Shown: positions 24,896 through 36,684 of the stretch, piece by piece
Layout of the letters: every line of letters begins with the position of its first letter
Position numbering within the stretch: the stretch's first letter is position 1
Origin: Drechmeria coniospora
Taxonomy: Eukaryota > Ascomycota > Sordariomycetes > Hypocreales > Ophiocordycipitaceae
Direction: 5' to 3'
DNA: 64,000 bases
Assembly (NCBI RefSeq): GCF_001625195.1
Contig: NC_054389.1
Span: 3,344,520 to 3,408,519, forward strand
The notes under the pieces: generated by a model
Told to the model about the DNA's origin: nothing
Databases searched by the model: none
What the model saw: the letters and a program-made list of their open reading frames with translations, nothing else
Translations under genes and position numbers: made by a program

Positions 24896-25576
24896 ACCTA
24901 TAGTAGTAAATATAATAGTAGTAGTAGTAGTAACAAAAAGGTAAATAAATTCTTTACAAAAAAGAAGCAATAATAGTAAGAGTAAGATTAATAGTTCCTA
25001 TTATTACTAACTTATTAACTAATAGCCCAAAGGATATATAGAATAGCCTTAATAAAAAAGCAGTAACCTACCTTATAGGGGAGGAATAATAGTAATAAAG
25101 GAGTAAGTATAACAAAAGGCAGTAAAAAAGTTAATAATAATTATATAGTAAGAAGCTAAAAAATAAGTAGGTATAATAGTTAAAGGAAAGAGAAATAATA
25201 AAGTATAATAGAAAGGGAATAAAAAGAGCAATATAAAAAGAGTAATAAAAGGAAAAAGTAAAGTAATACTAAGCGCCCTAAGTACCTAAGGAATACCTAA
25301 GGAGGGGATAAAGTAAGGTAGAGTTAGTTACCTTAAGTACTTAGTAAATACCTAAGAAGGGGTTAAGGCAAGGTAGAGTTAGTTACTTTAAGCAACTAAT
25401 AAGCTCCTAATAAGAGATAATATAGGAAGGAGACTATATATACTTCGTACTTAATAAATACTAAAAAAAAAAAAAAATACAAGGGGGAGCTATAGATTAG
25501 GAAGCTAGCCTAAGGAAGGGTAGGTTAGCTATAGCTATAGCTAGACTTTACTTCGAACGAGTAGAGCAAGACAATA

Positions 25577-25748
25577 TATTATAGTATTAGGCTTAGCCTA
25601 ATATAGGAGAATAAAGGGAACCAAAGGACCTACTAAGAGGAATATATATAACTAGAAGCCCTAGTTACTAAGTAGTTTTCCTATTCTTTAAGTCTTTTAA
25701 TAAACATTATTAAGAGTCCTAGAGCAGTTACCTAACAACTCTGTAACA
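25577..25748 (+). repeat. 3' LTR of Gypsy-B copy 1
   Basis: This ~172-bp LTR matches 29022-29192, 36439-36609 and 48979-49149. It starts TATTATAGTATTAGGC and ends CTCTGTAACA, keeping the original CA end. Confidence 0.9.
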
Positions 25749-25813
25749 TCCTCCTAATAGGTCCCTTAGTTCCCTTTATTCTCCTATATTAGGCTAAGCC
25801 TAATACTATAATA
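25749..25813 (-). repeat. Inverted partial Gypsy-B LTR abutting the 3' LTR
   Basis: This is the reverse complement of the first ~65 bp (U3 side) of the Gypsy-B LTR, placed directly after the complete LTR so that the two form a near head-to-head arrangement. It is probably the end of another, rearranged Gypsy-B copy. Confidence 0.8.
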
Positions 25814-28161
25814 GGTATTAACTTTAAGTACTATTTTATAGGTATAATTAAAGGTAATAAGAATAAGGTAAAAGGTAAAAAGGTTCTTAAGTATATTAAA
25901 TACTTCTTTAGCTAGGAGGGAAAAAAAGAAAGAAATAAATATTACTTTTTTAGTAAAAGTAATAAAAGGTTTTATTAAATAGCTATAGCTATTAATAAAT
26001 TATTAGTAAAATTTTATAAAGCCTAAAAAGCTATAGACCCCCTTAACTATAGTAGGTAGTATTTAGTTATAAATTACCTTAACCTTATTAGGATTTATTT
26101 TAATACCTTAGTTAGCTATAAGAATTATACTAAGGTATTTAACTTTTATAGCTTTAAATATATATTTATTAATATTAACTTAAAGGCTAGTATTTTAAAG
26201 TTTACTAAGGATTTACTAAACCTTATAATAATAGTCCTAAAGAGACCCTAAGAAGTAAATAAGTATATTATTTATATATATAGAATAAAAGATATTAAGG
26301 TACTTATAAAGTATATAGTTAATATACTACTAAAAGGTAGTAAGAATAAAGGTAAGGCTAAATAGGGTAATAAGCTACTTAAAGAAACTAAATTAAGTAT
26401 AAAATATAATTTTTTACTTATTACCTTCTTTTACCTATAGGTAGTAAAATACTAAAATAATATTAAATTTAGTAAGCTATTAAGCTTAAAAAACTTAGTA
26501 AAAGGTCTTTTAAATAAGAGAAAGAAGGAAATAGTCCTTAATTATAATAGTATTAAGTCCTTTATAATTAATATAAAAATAAAAGCTACCTTTAGGTTTT
26601 TTAGTAAAAAAAACTAAAGTAATAGCTAAAGAACTACTGATATAAATAAATTCTTTATTTAGTAGTTTATATAGTATTTTTTAAAGAATAAGTAGTTCTT
26701 TTTATAGTATAATATAAAGGGGGCCCTAAGGTAGTTACTTCTTAAGGTTATTCTTATCTTTCTTTAAGGGCATACTATAATTTAGGTAGCCTTAGGGGGG
26801 TAAGAGCTAAATAGTTTAATAATAGCTAAAGAGAGAAAGAAAGTTATAGTAATATATTAGGAGAAGAATATAAGGATTATTAATAATTTTAGGCTAAAGG
26901 GCCTTTTTAATATTAACTAAGGAGGTAGTAAAAATTTAAATTAAAGGGTCTTTCTTTTAGTATTAAGTATAAGTTAAGAAGGAGTTACTATAAATTTATT
27001 AAATTTATTATATAAAATATAAGGGTTTTTAATAGTAGTAATAGGTAAGGTTCTAAACTTAAGTATTAAAAGACTTAATATAAAGCTATTATTTGGTAAG
27101 TAAAATAGTAATATTTTAGTATTATATTTATTTTAGACTTAAAATAATATTATAATATTAATATAGGATAATATAAAGGAAGATATTTTAAAAGTAGCCT
27201 TTTATATTAATTTAAGTATAGGCAATTTTAAATATTTAGGTAATAGGGTAGTTTAAAAGCCTTATAGGTCTTAAAGGGAAATAAAAATATATATGAATTA
27301 GGTTTTTTTTATAAAAATACTACTAATAAATATATATATAGGTAAGCCTATATTTATAGGAGTCATTTTAGTATAATAAATTAAATTAATTATAATAAAA
27401 ATTAAAAAAGGTGGGGAAATTAAGCTTATTTTATTTAATAGGTTTAAAGGATAACTTTTCTTAAAGCCTATTTATTTCCTTAATTTAAAATAGTATTCTT
27501 ACTATATTTCTTAATAATACTTATAGGAATAAATATATTCTATAGTACTTAAATCTTAGGGTTTATATTTTACTTTTATAGTAGGATAGGTAGTAAGAGT
27601 AAGTAGATTTATATATAGTAGCCCTTTCTAATATAATAAAAGTAAATCCCTTTTTACTTTTAGTAACTAAGTTCTATAGCTAAAATATATTAGGCTTATT
27701 TCCTATAAAGGAGTTTATTACTTATAGTAAGGTTAGCTTATTACCTATAGGGGTATTTACTACCCTGAATAGGATTAGCCTATTAAATATAAGTAGGCTT
27801 AGTAAAATTAACTTACTAAATAAAGGTAGTTTTAGCCCCTTTAGTATAGTAACTAGTAAAATAGTAGGATAATTAGTATATAGGGAAGTTAAAATAATTA
27901 ATAATTATACTAACTTAATAGGTAAAGGTAAGGAAGTTATTATATACAAAGTTAAAATTAAAAAGTAGTACTTAGTAAAGGTTTTTAAAAAGGGTAGTTT
28001 TAAGATAATTAATCTTAATAGCTTTAGGCTAATTAAGGCTATTGGCTTTAAGTATTATTCCTTTAAAAATAAAAAGGAACTTTATAAATATAATAGTTTA
28101 GTAAAGCTAAAAGAGTTTCTTAAGGGCTTTTTCGGCTTAGTTTAGGTTATTATAAATCTTA
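25814..28161. mobile_element. Unclassified, very AT-rich repeat relic
   Basis: These 2.35 kb have saturated RIP-like composition (almost no CpA or TpG, many TA steps) and no ORF above background. Plus-strand translation gives only scattered Lys/Ile/Asn-rich islands. I could not match a Gypsy or Copia motif, and neither of the window's elements aligns to it by eye. It is most likely an old transposon of another family. Confidence 0.4.
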
Positions 28162-28166
28162 TTTAA

Positions 28167-28367
28167 TATTATAGAGTTACTAGTACTACTAGTATCTAGT
28201 GGTCGGAAATAGTTGTTAAGAAATCTACAGAACACTAACTTAAGGTACTAGGCATTGGAGTACTTATACTCTAATGCCTACTTAGTTATAGGATACGAGT
28301 TACGTACGGTAGTACGTAACTCTATCCTAGGACATAGCTCTATTAGGCAAAGCCTAATATTATAATA
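28167..28367 (-). repeat. Solo LTR of the Gypsy-E family
   Basis: This 201-bp LTR matches the Gypsy-E LTRs (41216-41416 and 47895-48095), with RIP changes at both ends (TATTA..AATA). The target duplication TTTAA is exact (28162-28166 and 28368-28372). It lies in the same plus-strand reading as the Gypsy-E LTRs, so the parent element was on the minus strand. It arose by LTR-LTR recombination of a full insertion. Confidence 0.92.
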
Positions 28368-28372
28368 TTTAA

Positions 28373-28901
28373 TTTCTAAATAATCTATTAGTAGTTAAAT
28401 TTACTTAATTTCTACTTATACTTAAACTAAAAGGCTAGTATCTTTTTAGTCTTTAGTTTAAGTTAGCTAAAAGTATAGTAAAATTAAGCTTTATTATTAC
28501 TAATAGTTATACCTTTAATTTTAATTTTAACCTTAATTTCTCCTACCTAAAATAAGAAAAGAATTAAGTTACTATTAAATAAGGTTAAGTAAAATATAAA
28601 GTAGGCTATAGGGGCTATAGTAGTAAGAGGTATTAGTTTAGGAGTAAAAGTAAGAGATACTTTACTTATTCCTTTAAGCTATTAAAGGTATACCTAAAGT
28701 AAGTAAAGGGAGGTAATAATTTTAAGTAAGGCTAAATTAAAGCTTAAAGTAAAACTACTTAATTAGTCTAAAGGAAGTATTTTATTAAGGCTTTAGGGAA
28801 TAACTAAGTAAGTAGTATAGTTAGTAAAGCTAGATATTTTAGTAGACTTAGTATTTACTAAATAATTATCTTAAGAGTAGGCTAATAAAGTTCGAAAATA
28901 A
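28373..28901. other. AT-rich spacer with no identifiable content
   Basis: Strongly TA-rich, RIP-like sequence with stops in all frames. I see no motif, LTR edge or repeat that links it to the other elements. It ends where an LTR-D fragment starts. Confidence 0.5.
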
Positions 28902-29021
28902 TATTATAAGGCTAACTAATAGGAAAGTAGTATATATAAAGACTATAGAATTTTTAAACTAAGGAGGAAGAAAAAAAACAAAAATAATAAGAGTAAAAAG
29001 GAAGGGCCTATATACCCTAAC
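28902..29021 (+). repeat. LTR-D, left part (split by Gypsy-B copy 2)
   Basis: This matches the first ~120 bp of the LTR-D family (48526-48715): the decayed start TATTATAAGGCTAACTAATA and the purine-rich AAGGAGGAAG stretch. It is interrupted at the CTAAC target site by Gypsy-B copy 2. The remaining part is at 36615-36684. Confidence 0.8.
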
Positions 29022-29192
29022 TATTATAGTATCGGGCTTAGCCCGATATAGGAGAACGGAGGGAACTAAGGGACCTACTAGGAGGAATGCATATAACTAA
29101 AAGCCCTAGTTATTAAGTAGCTTTCCCTCCTTTAAGTCTTTTAATAAATATTATTAAGAGTCCTAGAGCAGTTGCCTAGCGACTCTATAATA
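29022..29192 (+). repeat. 5' LTR of Gypsy-B copy 2
   Basis: 171 bp, starting TATTATAGTATCGGGC and ending CTCTATAATA (RIPed TGTTA..TAACA). A short inverted repeat (CGGGCTTAGCCCG) sits near its start and is kept in all Gypsy-B LTRs. Confidence 0.92.
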
Positions 29193-29229
29193 TTTAAAAG
29201 ACTTTACTTATACCGATTAGGAGGAAGGA

Positions 29230-30700
29230 AAAGCCTAACTATTGTAAGTTAAAATAGATAAAGGGAAGCCTAAAGAAATTAACCTCTAGTAAGTTATAGA
29301 GGACTTTATAGCAAAAGTCTATATAGAGTTTAGCTAAATATATACCTAAATGGAAACGTACTTTATATAAATCTTAGCTCTATAGAAGAATAAGCAGCAA
29401 TAGGTATAGCAGGACCTAGGGTACTTATCGGCCTAGCTAATAAATACCTTAATAATCGACCCCTAGTAGGAACGGACTAAGGACGAGTTAGATATACTAT
29501 AGGCCTATATTAAACGCAAACCGATTCCGGTCGGGGACCTATATAACGGTAATAAGGGTACCTTTACAGCCTGGAAGTTCTATATAGACCGTAAGCTCTA
29601 GGTAGATAGGGACTTTATCGGGTCTACCTAGAACTAATAGATCTTTATTTAGCAAAACCTTTCGGCTAAAGTCCAGTAATAAGTTATAACGTACTTTAAG
29701 GAAGGCTCCCGTATTGGTTATAACTCGTTCTAATTTTTAATATACCTCGAATTAGCTTACAGTAACCCCTACTGCTAGTAACTAGTAGTTATTAAACTAA
29801 AGGATATTAGGCAAGGGATATTAAAGTCGTTCTTAGTATTCCTTATATACTTCGAAGAGAAGCTTATACTAGTAGGAGGAATATATTAGCCTAGTAAGGT
29901 AAAACTTATAAAGCTCTATATTAGGCTAACTAAGAGAATAAGGGATTATATCCTTTAGTAGGGGACTATAATAAATAACTATAATAAGGCGGTCGATATA
30001 TATAAACGAATTATATCTAAAATAAAATTACAACGTATAAAGGATAAAATTAGGAACTAGGGCAGGCCTAGCCAAGGGACGGCTAAGGCAACCCCCTAAC
30101 CTAATAAAAATAGTAATACCCTAATATTAGGGGTTAATACAATAGGCTTTAGGGCTACGGCTAGGCCTAAAGCGGCTATAACTAAACCGATAACGAAAAC
30201 AAACTAGGGCTAAGGTAGGCCCTAATAGTAGGCAAAATAGGTTATATAGAAAGAAAGAGATAAGTATAAAGCGGCTAATATATATATCCGCTATAAGGAG
30301 GGAGGCTACTATATTTAATAATACCTATAATAAGTTGTAATCCTATATACCCTAGGGATAAGTATTTAAGCCGCTTAGGGAGAAGAATATATTTATAAGG
30401 AATTAAAGACTAAGGAAGAGGAAGGAAATAAGGTACCTTTAAGCTAAGTCTTATATAAAAGTATAAAGGGTTTATAGGTAAGTAGACTATAAGGAACTAA
30501 GGGAATTAGGAAACTAAGTTTAAAAAGATTATACTAAGGATAGACAGACTACCCTTTCTTATTACTATACTTATAAATTCTATAAGATTCCTTAATATTT
30601 AAATTAATAGCGGCTATAACTACTATAGGGCTATTAGCAATAGGATAGCCTAATACCTATAACTTAAGCTTATCCCTCTTCCAATAAAACGGCTACTCTA
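29230..30700 (+). pseudogene. Gypsy-B gag (RIP-inactivated)
   Basis: The plus-strand region between 5' LTR and pol is recognisable as gag from its position and from a decayed zinc knuckle near 30275-30315. That motif reads like YIRYKEGGYY where a CCHC knuckle would read C..C....H, with Cys and His changed to Tyr. Many TAG/TAA codons are present. The same N-terminal gag segment occurs in the fragment at 40582-40938. Confidence 0.7.
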
Positions 30701-30712
30701 AACGGCTATTAC

Positions 30713-30903
30713 TATTACGATACTAACTAGCAGGAAGGCAGTATGTGCAAAGACTATAGAATTTTCGAACTAAGGAAGAAGAAAAGAGAAAGAAAACAGT
30801 AAGTACAAAGAGGAAAGGGCTATATATATAGGTAGTCCGCGCATTACGTAATAAAGAGTATAGGGTAGGCCAGAAGAAGAGTACGATATACAATATCGTT
30901 ACA
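30713..30903 (+). repeat. Solo LTR-D inserted in Gypsy-B copy 2
   Basis: 191 bp, starting TATTACGATACTAACTAGCA and ending ATATCGTTACA, with exact target duplication ATTAC (30708-30712 and 30904-30908). It aligns with 48526-48715 and with the split copy 28902-29021/36615-36684. It is younger than Gypsy-B copy 2. No internal region of the LTR-D element is present in the window. Confidence 0.92.
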
Positions 30904-30909
30904 ATTACA

Positions 30910-33900
30910 ATATCTCGGCGGAATATAGGTAATACCCTTACCTACCCTATAATAACTAATATAGTCCGTATAATAATTAATATAAATAGCTAAGAGAGCC
31001 TAGTACTCCTATATATTATCCTAGGCCTAAGTCGAAACGCTATACTAGGTCTACTATAGATAGAATACTAACGGGTTACCCTAAACGCAATAGATTGGAC
31101 CCTTACAATTAAGGCGGTAGGTAACTAAATTGTATAAGCAAATAATATCCGCCCTCCCAATAGGTCTTAGGAGGTATACCTTACGCTAGTATAAACCTTT
31201 TTACAAAAATAATAAGGAGTACTAGTAGTAATAAGCTTACGAGAAATAGTAATAAAACTATAAAAAATAGTACTATAAGCACCCGGAAGTATAAATATAA
31301 TAGTAATAGCCCTACCTACTCTCTTAGTAGCCCTCTAGGACTATACTAATCTCTTTAATAAGGAATAAGCCTTAGGCCTACTACTATACTGGGGCTCCTA
31401 GAACTACTATATCTAACTGCAATAAAATAATAAGAGAGAAATACTATAGCTACCCTAGGGCCTATTATATAATTTACTATAAGACTAACTACTTAAAGTC
31501 CGTAAATAGATTATAGACCTACTAAATAAGGGATAAATATAAGTAAGTTCGTTAGTAGTAGTAGTACTAATACTACTTACTAAGAAAGAAAATAAAGGAT
31601 AAAGGCTATATATAAACTACTAGGCCCTAAATAAGATTATACAATAAGATTACTACCTACTTTTACTAGTTAAAAAAACGCTATACTTACTCTTAAGGGT
31701 ATACTAATTTACTAAACTAAATATATAAGCAGTATTCTATAAGTTATATATAGTACTAGGAGATAAACTGCTTATAGTATTCTATATACAATTTAGTCTA
31801 TTCGAATAGTTAGTTTACCCCTTCGGTCTAGCCGGAGTACTAGCTTTATTCTAAAGATATATTAACGGGGTTTTATAGGATAAATTAAGGGAGTAGGTTA
31901 TGGCCTATTTAGATAATATCCTAATCTATACCTTTGGATCGAAGGCCAACTACCTTACTAAGGTTAGGGAAATCCTTAAGTAGCTTTAGGCAGCCAGTCT
32001 ATACCTAGATCTTAATAAGTATATATTTGTAATAATAGAAGTTAAATACCTTAGGTTTATTATCTAAGCAGGCATAAAGGTTAGGCCTAACCTAGCAAAA
32101 ATTACTATAATTTAAGAATAGCAACTACCTACTAAGGTAAGGGGGATTAGGAGCTTCCTTAGTTTTGCAAACTTCTACTGTAAATTTATTTCTAATTTTA
32201 TAAGCCTTACGGAACTACTTATAGCCCTTATAGGGAGGGGTATATTATTTCGCTAGGGACCTAAGGAGGATATAGCCTTTTAATCCCTTAAGTATACCTT
32301 TTTATTATACCTAATCCTAGTACAATAGGACCTAAATAGGAAGACTCTTGTTAAGACCAATTGCTTAGGTAAGGTACTAAGCGGATACCTTTTATAAATT
32401 AATAGCAAAAGGGTCCTATAACTAGTAGCCTACTACTTAGCTAAACTTATACTAATAGAAAGGAATTATATAATCTATAATAAGGAACTCCTAGTAGTTA
32501 TTAGCTATCTTAAGGTATAGTCGGTAGACCTATAAGGCGTTATAGAACTATTTACTATTCTAACGGACTATAAGAACCTTAAATACTTTACTAAACTATA
32601 GGAAATATTAGAATAATAGGTACAGTAAGCAGAAGTCCTTACAAACTTTAATTACTTACTATAGTATAGACTAGGCTTATAAGTATAATAGCCGAATATA
32701 CTTTTGCATTAGGAATAGGATAAGGAGGACATACTACGCCTAGGGTAAATACTTCGGCCGGTATTAATCTCTATACTGCAGGAGGCGCCTAAAGGCTAAC
32801 CCGCATAAGAAGGTCCTAACGCCTAGGATACCCAGGATATAGTAATTATAAATACAGGAATAAATCGGGCGAATATAGGGATAGACTAGGCCCGGGCCGG
32901 CTATAAAGTACTAAGCGCCTAAAATACAATAGCTATAAATATAAGGGCGGACCGGGCCTATCTAAAGACAAAAGGGGGATAAAGAGCTATCGATATATTC
33001 TAACTACTCCTAGTAGTATAGGGATAGATAGGGAAGGAGACTCTATTTTTATAGGATATACTAACCGGCTAACTACTCTTCCTAGAACCCTACCTATAGG
33101 AATTATAGGACTAAGCGTTATAAAATAATATAATATATAAAGCCTAACAATAAGCAGTTACAATAGGTATATAGAAATTCCTAGTAGAAGTAAAAACAAA
33201 AGAATAAATAGCTAATTATACTATTAGTACCTATAGCGCAATATACTATAGGGGACGCCTATAGTTACTAGCCTAAGAACTACTAATAATGCAAATAATA
33301 CAATAGGTATACGAATTACCTATATTGGGCTATTTAAGTTAAAACGGAATATTCTAGGTACTTTAGCGGGACTTCTATTAGGATAGTATATTGTAGGACG
33401 TAGTACGGTATATTTAGAATTACTACTACTACTAAAGCTATAAGAGCTATCTATAGAGATAGGAACTCTTATAACTAATCCCCCTGCTAAATTGTTATTA
33501 AAAGTAAATATCGATTAACTTTATAACTAACCTACTAGTATAGAATAATAAGGACCCCTAATTCTTAATAGTTATTACAAACTGCCTCTCTAAATTTATT
33601 TAACTAAAGGTAATAACTATAATAAGTATAAAGGCTTATATAGAATAGTTTAAAACCTATTAGTAGTAATTTAGGGGTTTTCCTACCTAAGTTATAATAA
33701 ATTAAGGATTAAACTAGCTTAGTAAGTTTTAGATATCCCTATACTCCCTTATTGGTATAGAATAACTCTTATTAACGTTATACTACCCTTAGACGGATAG
33801 GGGTACCGAAAGGGTAAATTAGGAAATTTAAGCTACCCTATGGATCCTAATCTTATTTAAGTAATTTAACTAACCGGCCTACCTAGCTGCCTACTAGCTT

Positions 33901-34830
33901 ACCCTAAACAATAGGGAGTCTTTAGTTATAGGAGTTAGCCTAAATAAGCTATTATTAGGCTATAAAATCGATATAATACCTAGGGTAAAGGACAACTAGG
34001 TAAGCGTAATAATACTAAAAGGGAGGGCTATTACTTTCCTATAATACCTAAGGGAAGGAATAAAAATTATATAAATAGCTATTACCTTTATATAATAACG
34101 CTTATATAAGTTAGTAGTAGCTTTAGGTCGCCTAGTAGAGAAGTTCTAAGTAAGTAATAAGGTCTAGCTTAGCCTTAGATATATTAAAACCAATAGGCTA
34201 TATAGAAAGCTAGACTAAGTAGCTTTTAAGTTTATAGTACTAGCGGTACTAATACTACTTATAGTAATACTAGATATTCCTTAGGGCTTATACCCTACCT
34301 TCTATATAGACCTTATCGAAAGGGCAATAAATAACCCCTTACCTAGTTAGGTAGTATAGGATTTAGAGCTAGGCCTACTATTAGTCTAAGATAAGGATAG
34401 TACTTTACAAGAGGAATACTAAGTTAAATATATCCTTACAATAAGGGGGGCCTAAGGCTAAGGGGAATAATACAATACCCTTGTAAAATAGCTAGAATAT
34501 AAATAACTAACCTAGGAACCAATAGAGGCTTTAGTATAAATAAAAGCCCTAGAGGAATTTATATAGTAATAGGGAGATCCCTATATAAATAGTAGAGTAT
34601 AGGTAAGCCGAAAAACAAAATATAAAATTTTAACTATACTAAAGGAAAAAACTAGCCCTAAAGCGCCCTTAATAAGGGCCCGACCTAATACTACTACTAT
34701 AGATATATACTAGTTATATTACTTAGACTTATTAGGCTCTATATCCTTTTTACTCTTATCCTCCTTAGTATTTTCCTTAGGGAGGGTCTCGAAACTATTT
34801 ATTATAGTACTTAGGCGGGGGTAGGATATA
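30910..34830 (+). pseudogene. Gypsy-B pol (RIP-inactivated)
   Basis: Reverse transcriptase lies at about 31560-32150 (decayed FTKLDV.. near 31705 and PFGLAG near 31825). RNase H follows at about 32280-32600 (decayed KELLAVV motif near 32485), then integrase. Frames are broken by many stops, nearly all explained by C to T or G to A. By analogy with Gypsy-E a chromodomain would be expected at the C terminus; I could not recognise one here with confidence. Confidence 0.82.
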
Positions 34831-34869
34831 ATTAAGGGGGGTAGGGGTAGAGGTATAAAACGAAAGTAC

Positions 34870-35800
34870 TAAGCGACTTAGGTAATATAAGGGGCGGAGG
34901 TAATAGGGCGGTATAATAGAAACGTACTATCTACGTAAGATAGGCGTAACTTACTAACGTTACGGGTAATATAGGGAGTAGAGGGGGTAGGATAGTATAC
35001 TAAGGGGGAACTATTTGCATAAGACTTACGTAACTTATAGATATTGCAGTATATCTCGGCTAGGGTAGCTACTAACTTAGTACTAACGCCCTCCTACGCC
35101 TACTAACGGCGGGCGAGGCTACGTACGTTACTCTAAATGCCCGTTAGGGCCCGAGCTATACCCTAGGTAAATACACTAAGCTATATGCTCGGTATAGTAC
35201 CGGAACGGCTACCCGCTTAAGTCGGGGTTAAGGCGTTAGCGGTAAGGATAAGGGTATAGTTCGGGTCGTTATCGTTATCGGTAGCGGTAGGGGGAGAGGT
35301 AATACCCGGTACAAGGGCAAGGGCGTAAGCGGAACGTATAGGGGCAGGCTTTATTTCGGCTAGGGCTAGGGTGCGGGCCCAAACCCGGCCTAAGGCCAGA
35401 AATTCAGGCAAAAGGATAGCGCAAGCGCCCGGTATAGTTCCGACCTTAGGGCGGGCCTTAACTAGGATATAGACGTTACGCTAGGCGTAAGTACAAAAGT
35501 TGCGTAGAGCGCAATATAGCTAAGGGCGTACGGTAAATAAATACAGTACCTAGATGCATTTAGCGTACGCATACGCATATATACGGCAACTAGTACTACG
35601 GCCTGGTATATAATCGTTGCGGCCGTTAGTAACGAGGCGGTTAACGCAGGGGAGGTATATTCCGTATACCTCCTCTAGAGGTATAAACTCCTCGTTAAAG
35701 GAATTGCCCTCTACTAAGTATTCGCCTAGGGTACAGTAACGGTCCGACTTATTGGTATAATGGCCGTAACGCGGGCCCAAACTACATCCAGGGGGGGGGG
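34870..35800 (-). pseudogene. Antisense Cys-cluster accessory ORF of Gypsy-B copy 2
   Basis: Read on the minus strand, a poly-Pro run (from the G-tract 35791-35801) is followed by an acidic segment (NSFNEEFIPLEE) and the Cys region IYLPCVNRLVTNGRNDY..STSCRIYAYA. This aligns without gaps with the Gypsy-E accessory protein (ICLPCIERLVRTGTAYC..NSCTTCASA), with two or three cysteines changed to Tyr as RIP does. A second open stretch (35217-35411) follows. It lies between pol and the 3' LTR and opposite to the element's transcription, exactly as in Gypsy-E. The spacing C-x2-C-x11-C-x7-C-x2-C-x6-C is Zn2Cys6-like; DNA binding is inference. Confidence 0.65.
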
Positions 35801-36438
35801 GGAAGTACCTATAGTAGTAAATATAATAGCAGTAGTAGCAGTAACGAGAAGGTAAATAAGTCCTCTATAAGGGAGGAGTAATAGCAATAAGAGTAGGATT
35901 AATAGTTTCTATTATTACTAGCTTATTAGCTAATAGCCCGAAGGATACGGAATGGCCCTAATATAAAAGCAGTAACCTACCTTATAGGGGAGAAACAATA
36001 GTAATAGAAGTAAAGTATAGTAGGAGATAGTAAAGGAGTTAATAATAAATCGTACGGTAAGAAGCTAAAAGAATAAGTAGGTACAATAGTTAAAGGAAAG
36101 AGGAACAATAAAGTATAATAGGAAGGGAACAGAAAGGGTAATATAAAGGGAGCGGTAAGGGGGGAAAGTAGGGTAATACTAAGCGCCTTAGGCACCCAGA
36201 GAATACCTAGGGAATACCTAAGGAGGGATAGAGTAGGGTAGAGTTAGTTACCCTAGGTAACTAGTAAACTCTAAACAAAGGACAATACAAGGGGGAGACT
36301 ATATATACTAAGTACCTAACAAATACCCGAGAAAAAAAAAATTAAGGGAGCTACGGATTAGGAAAACTAGCCTAGGGAAGGGTAGTTCGGCTACAGCTAT
36401 AGCTAAACTTTACTTCGAACGGGTAGAGCAAGACGGTA

Positions 36439-36609
36439 TATTATAGTATTAGGCTTAGCCCGATATAGGAGAACGAGGGGAACTAAGGGACCTACTAGGA
36501 GGAACGCATATAACTAGAAGCCCTAGTTATTAAGTAGCTTTCCCTTCTTTAAGTCTTTTAATAAATATTATTAAGAGTCCTAGAGCAGTCGCCTAGCGAC
36601 TCTGTAATA
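36439..36609 (+). repeat. 3' LTR of Gypsy-B copy 2
   Basis: 171 bp, directly followed by the CTAAC target duplication. It carries the same CGGGC/GCCCG inverted motif near the start, in RIPed form. Confidence 0.92.
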
Positions 36610-36614
36610 CTAAC

Positions 36615-36684
36615 AGTCTATATATTATATAATAGAAAGTATAGGGTAGGCTAGGAAGAAAGTATAATATATAATATTATTATA
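36615..36684 (+). repeat. LTR-D, right part
   Basis: This is the remaining ~70 bp of the LTR-D split by Gypsy-B copy 2, ending in a decayed TTGTTACA. Its right flank is Copia C3 sequence, whereas the left flank of the left part is unrelated. No target duplication is visible, so this site was rearranged. Confidence 0.75.

Larger units (their letters stand above)
21735..25748 (+). mobile_element. Gypsy-B copy 1, right part (RNase H, integrase, accessory region, 3' LTR)
   Basis: This continues Gypsy-B copy 1 after the C2 insertion. It is collinear with 32608-36609 of the complete copy and more strongly RIPed. Contents are the RNase H to integrase region (21740-~23850), the antisense accessory ORF remnant (about 23950-24895, minus), a 14-A tract (about 25464-25477) and the 3' LTR (25577-25748). 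Confidence 0.85.
29022..36609 (+). mobile_element. Gypsy-B copy 2, complete, inserted in an LTR-D
   Basis: This is a complete 7.59-kb element with LTRs of 171 bp at 29022-29192 and 36439-36609 and target duplication CTAAC (29017-29021 and 36610-36614). The order is gag (29230-30700), nested solo LTR-D (30713-30903), pol (30910-~34830, plus), antisense accessory ORF (about 34870-35800, minus), A-tract (36331-36339) and 3' LTR. The pol order (RT before integrase) and the FTKL..PFGLAG motifs make it Gypsy/Metaviridae. Composition shows moderate RIP, and stops occur throughout. Confidence 0.93.

Noticed and set aside
34720..34835. Hydrophobic, membrane-like stretch at the end of Gypsy-B pol that could suggest an env-like protein
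   Set aside because: RIP turns Ser/Pro/Ala/Thr codons into Leu/Ile/Val/Phe and inflates hydrophobicity. The stretch has stops around it and no signal or cleavage features.
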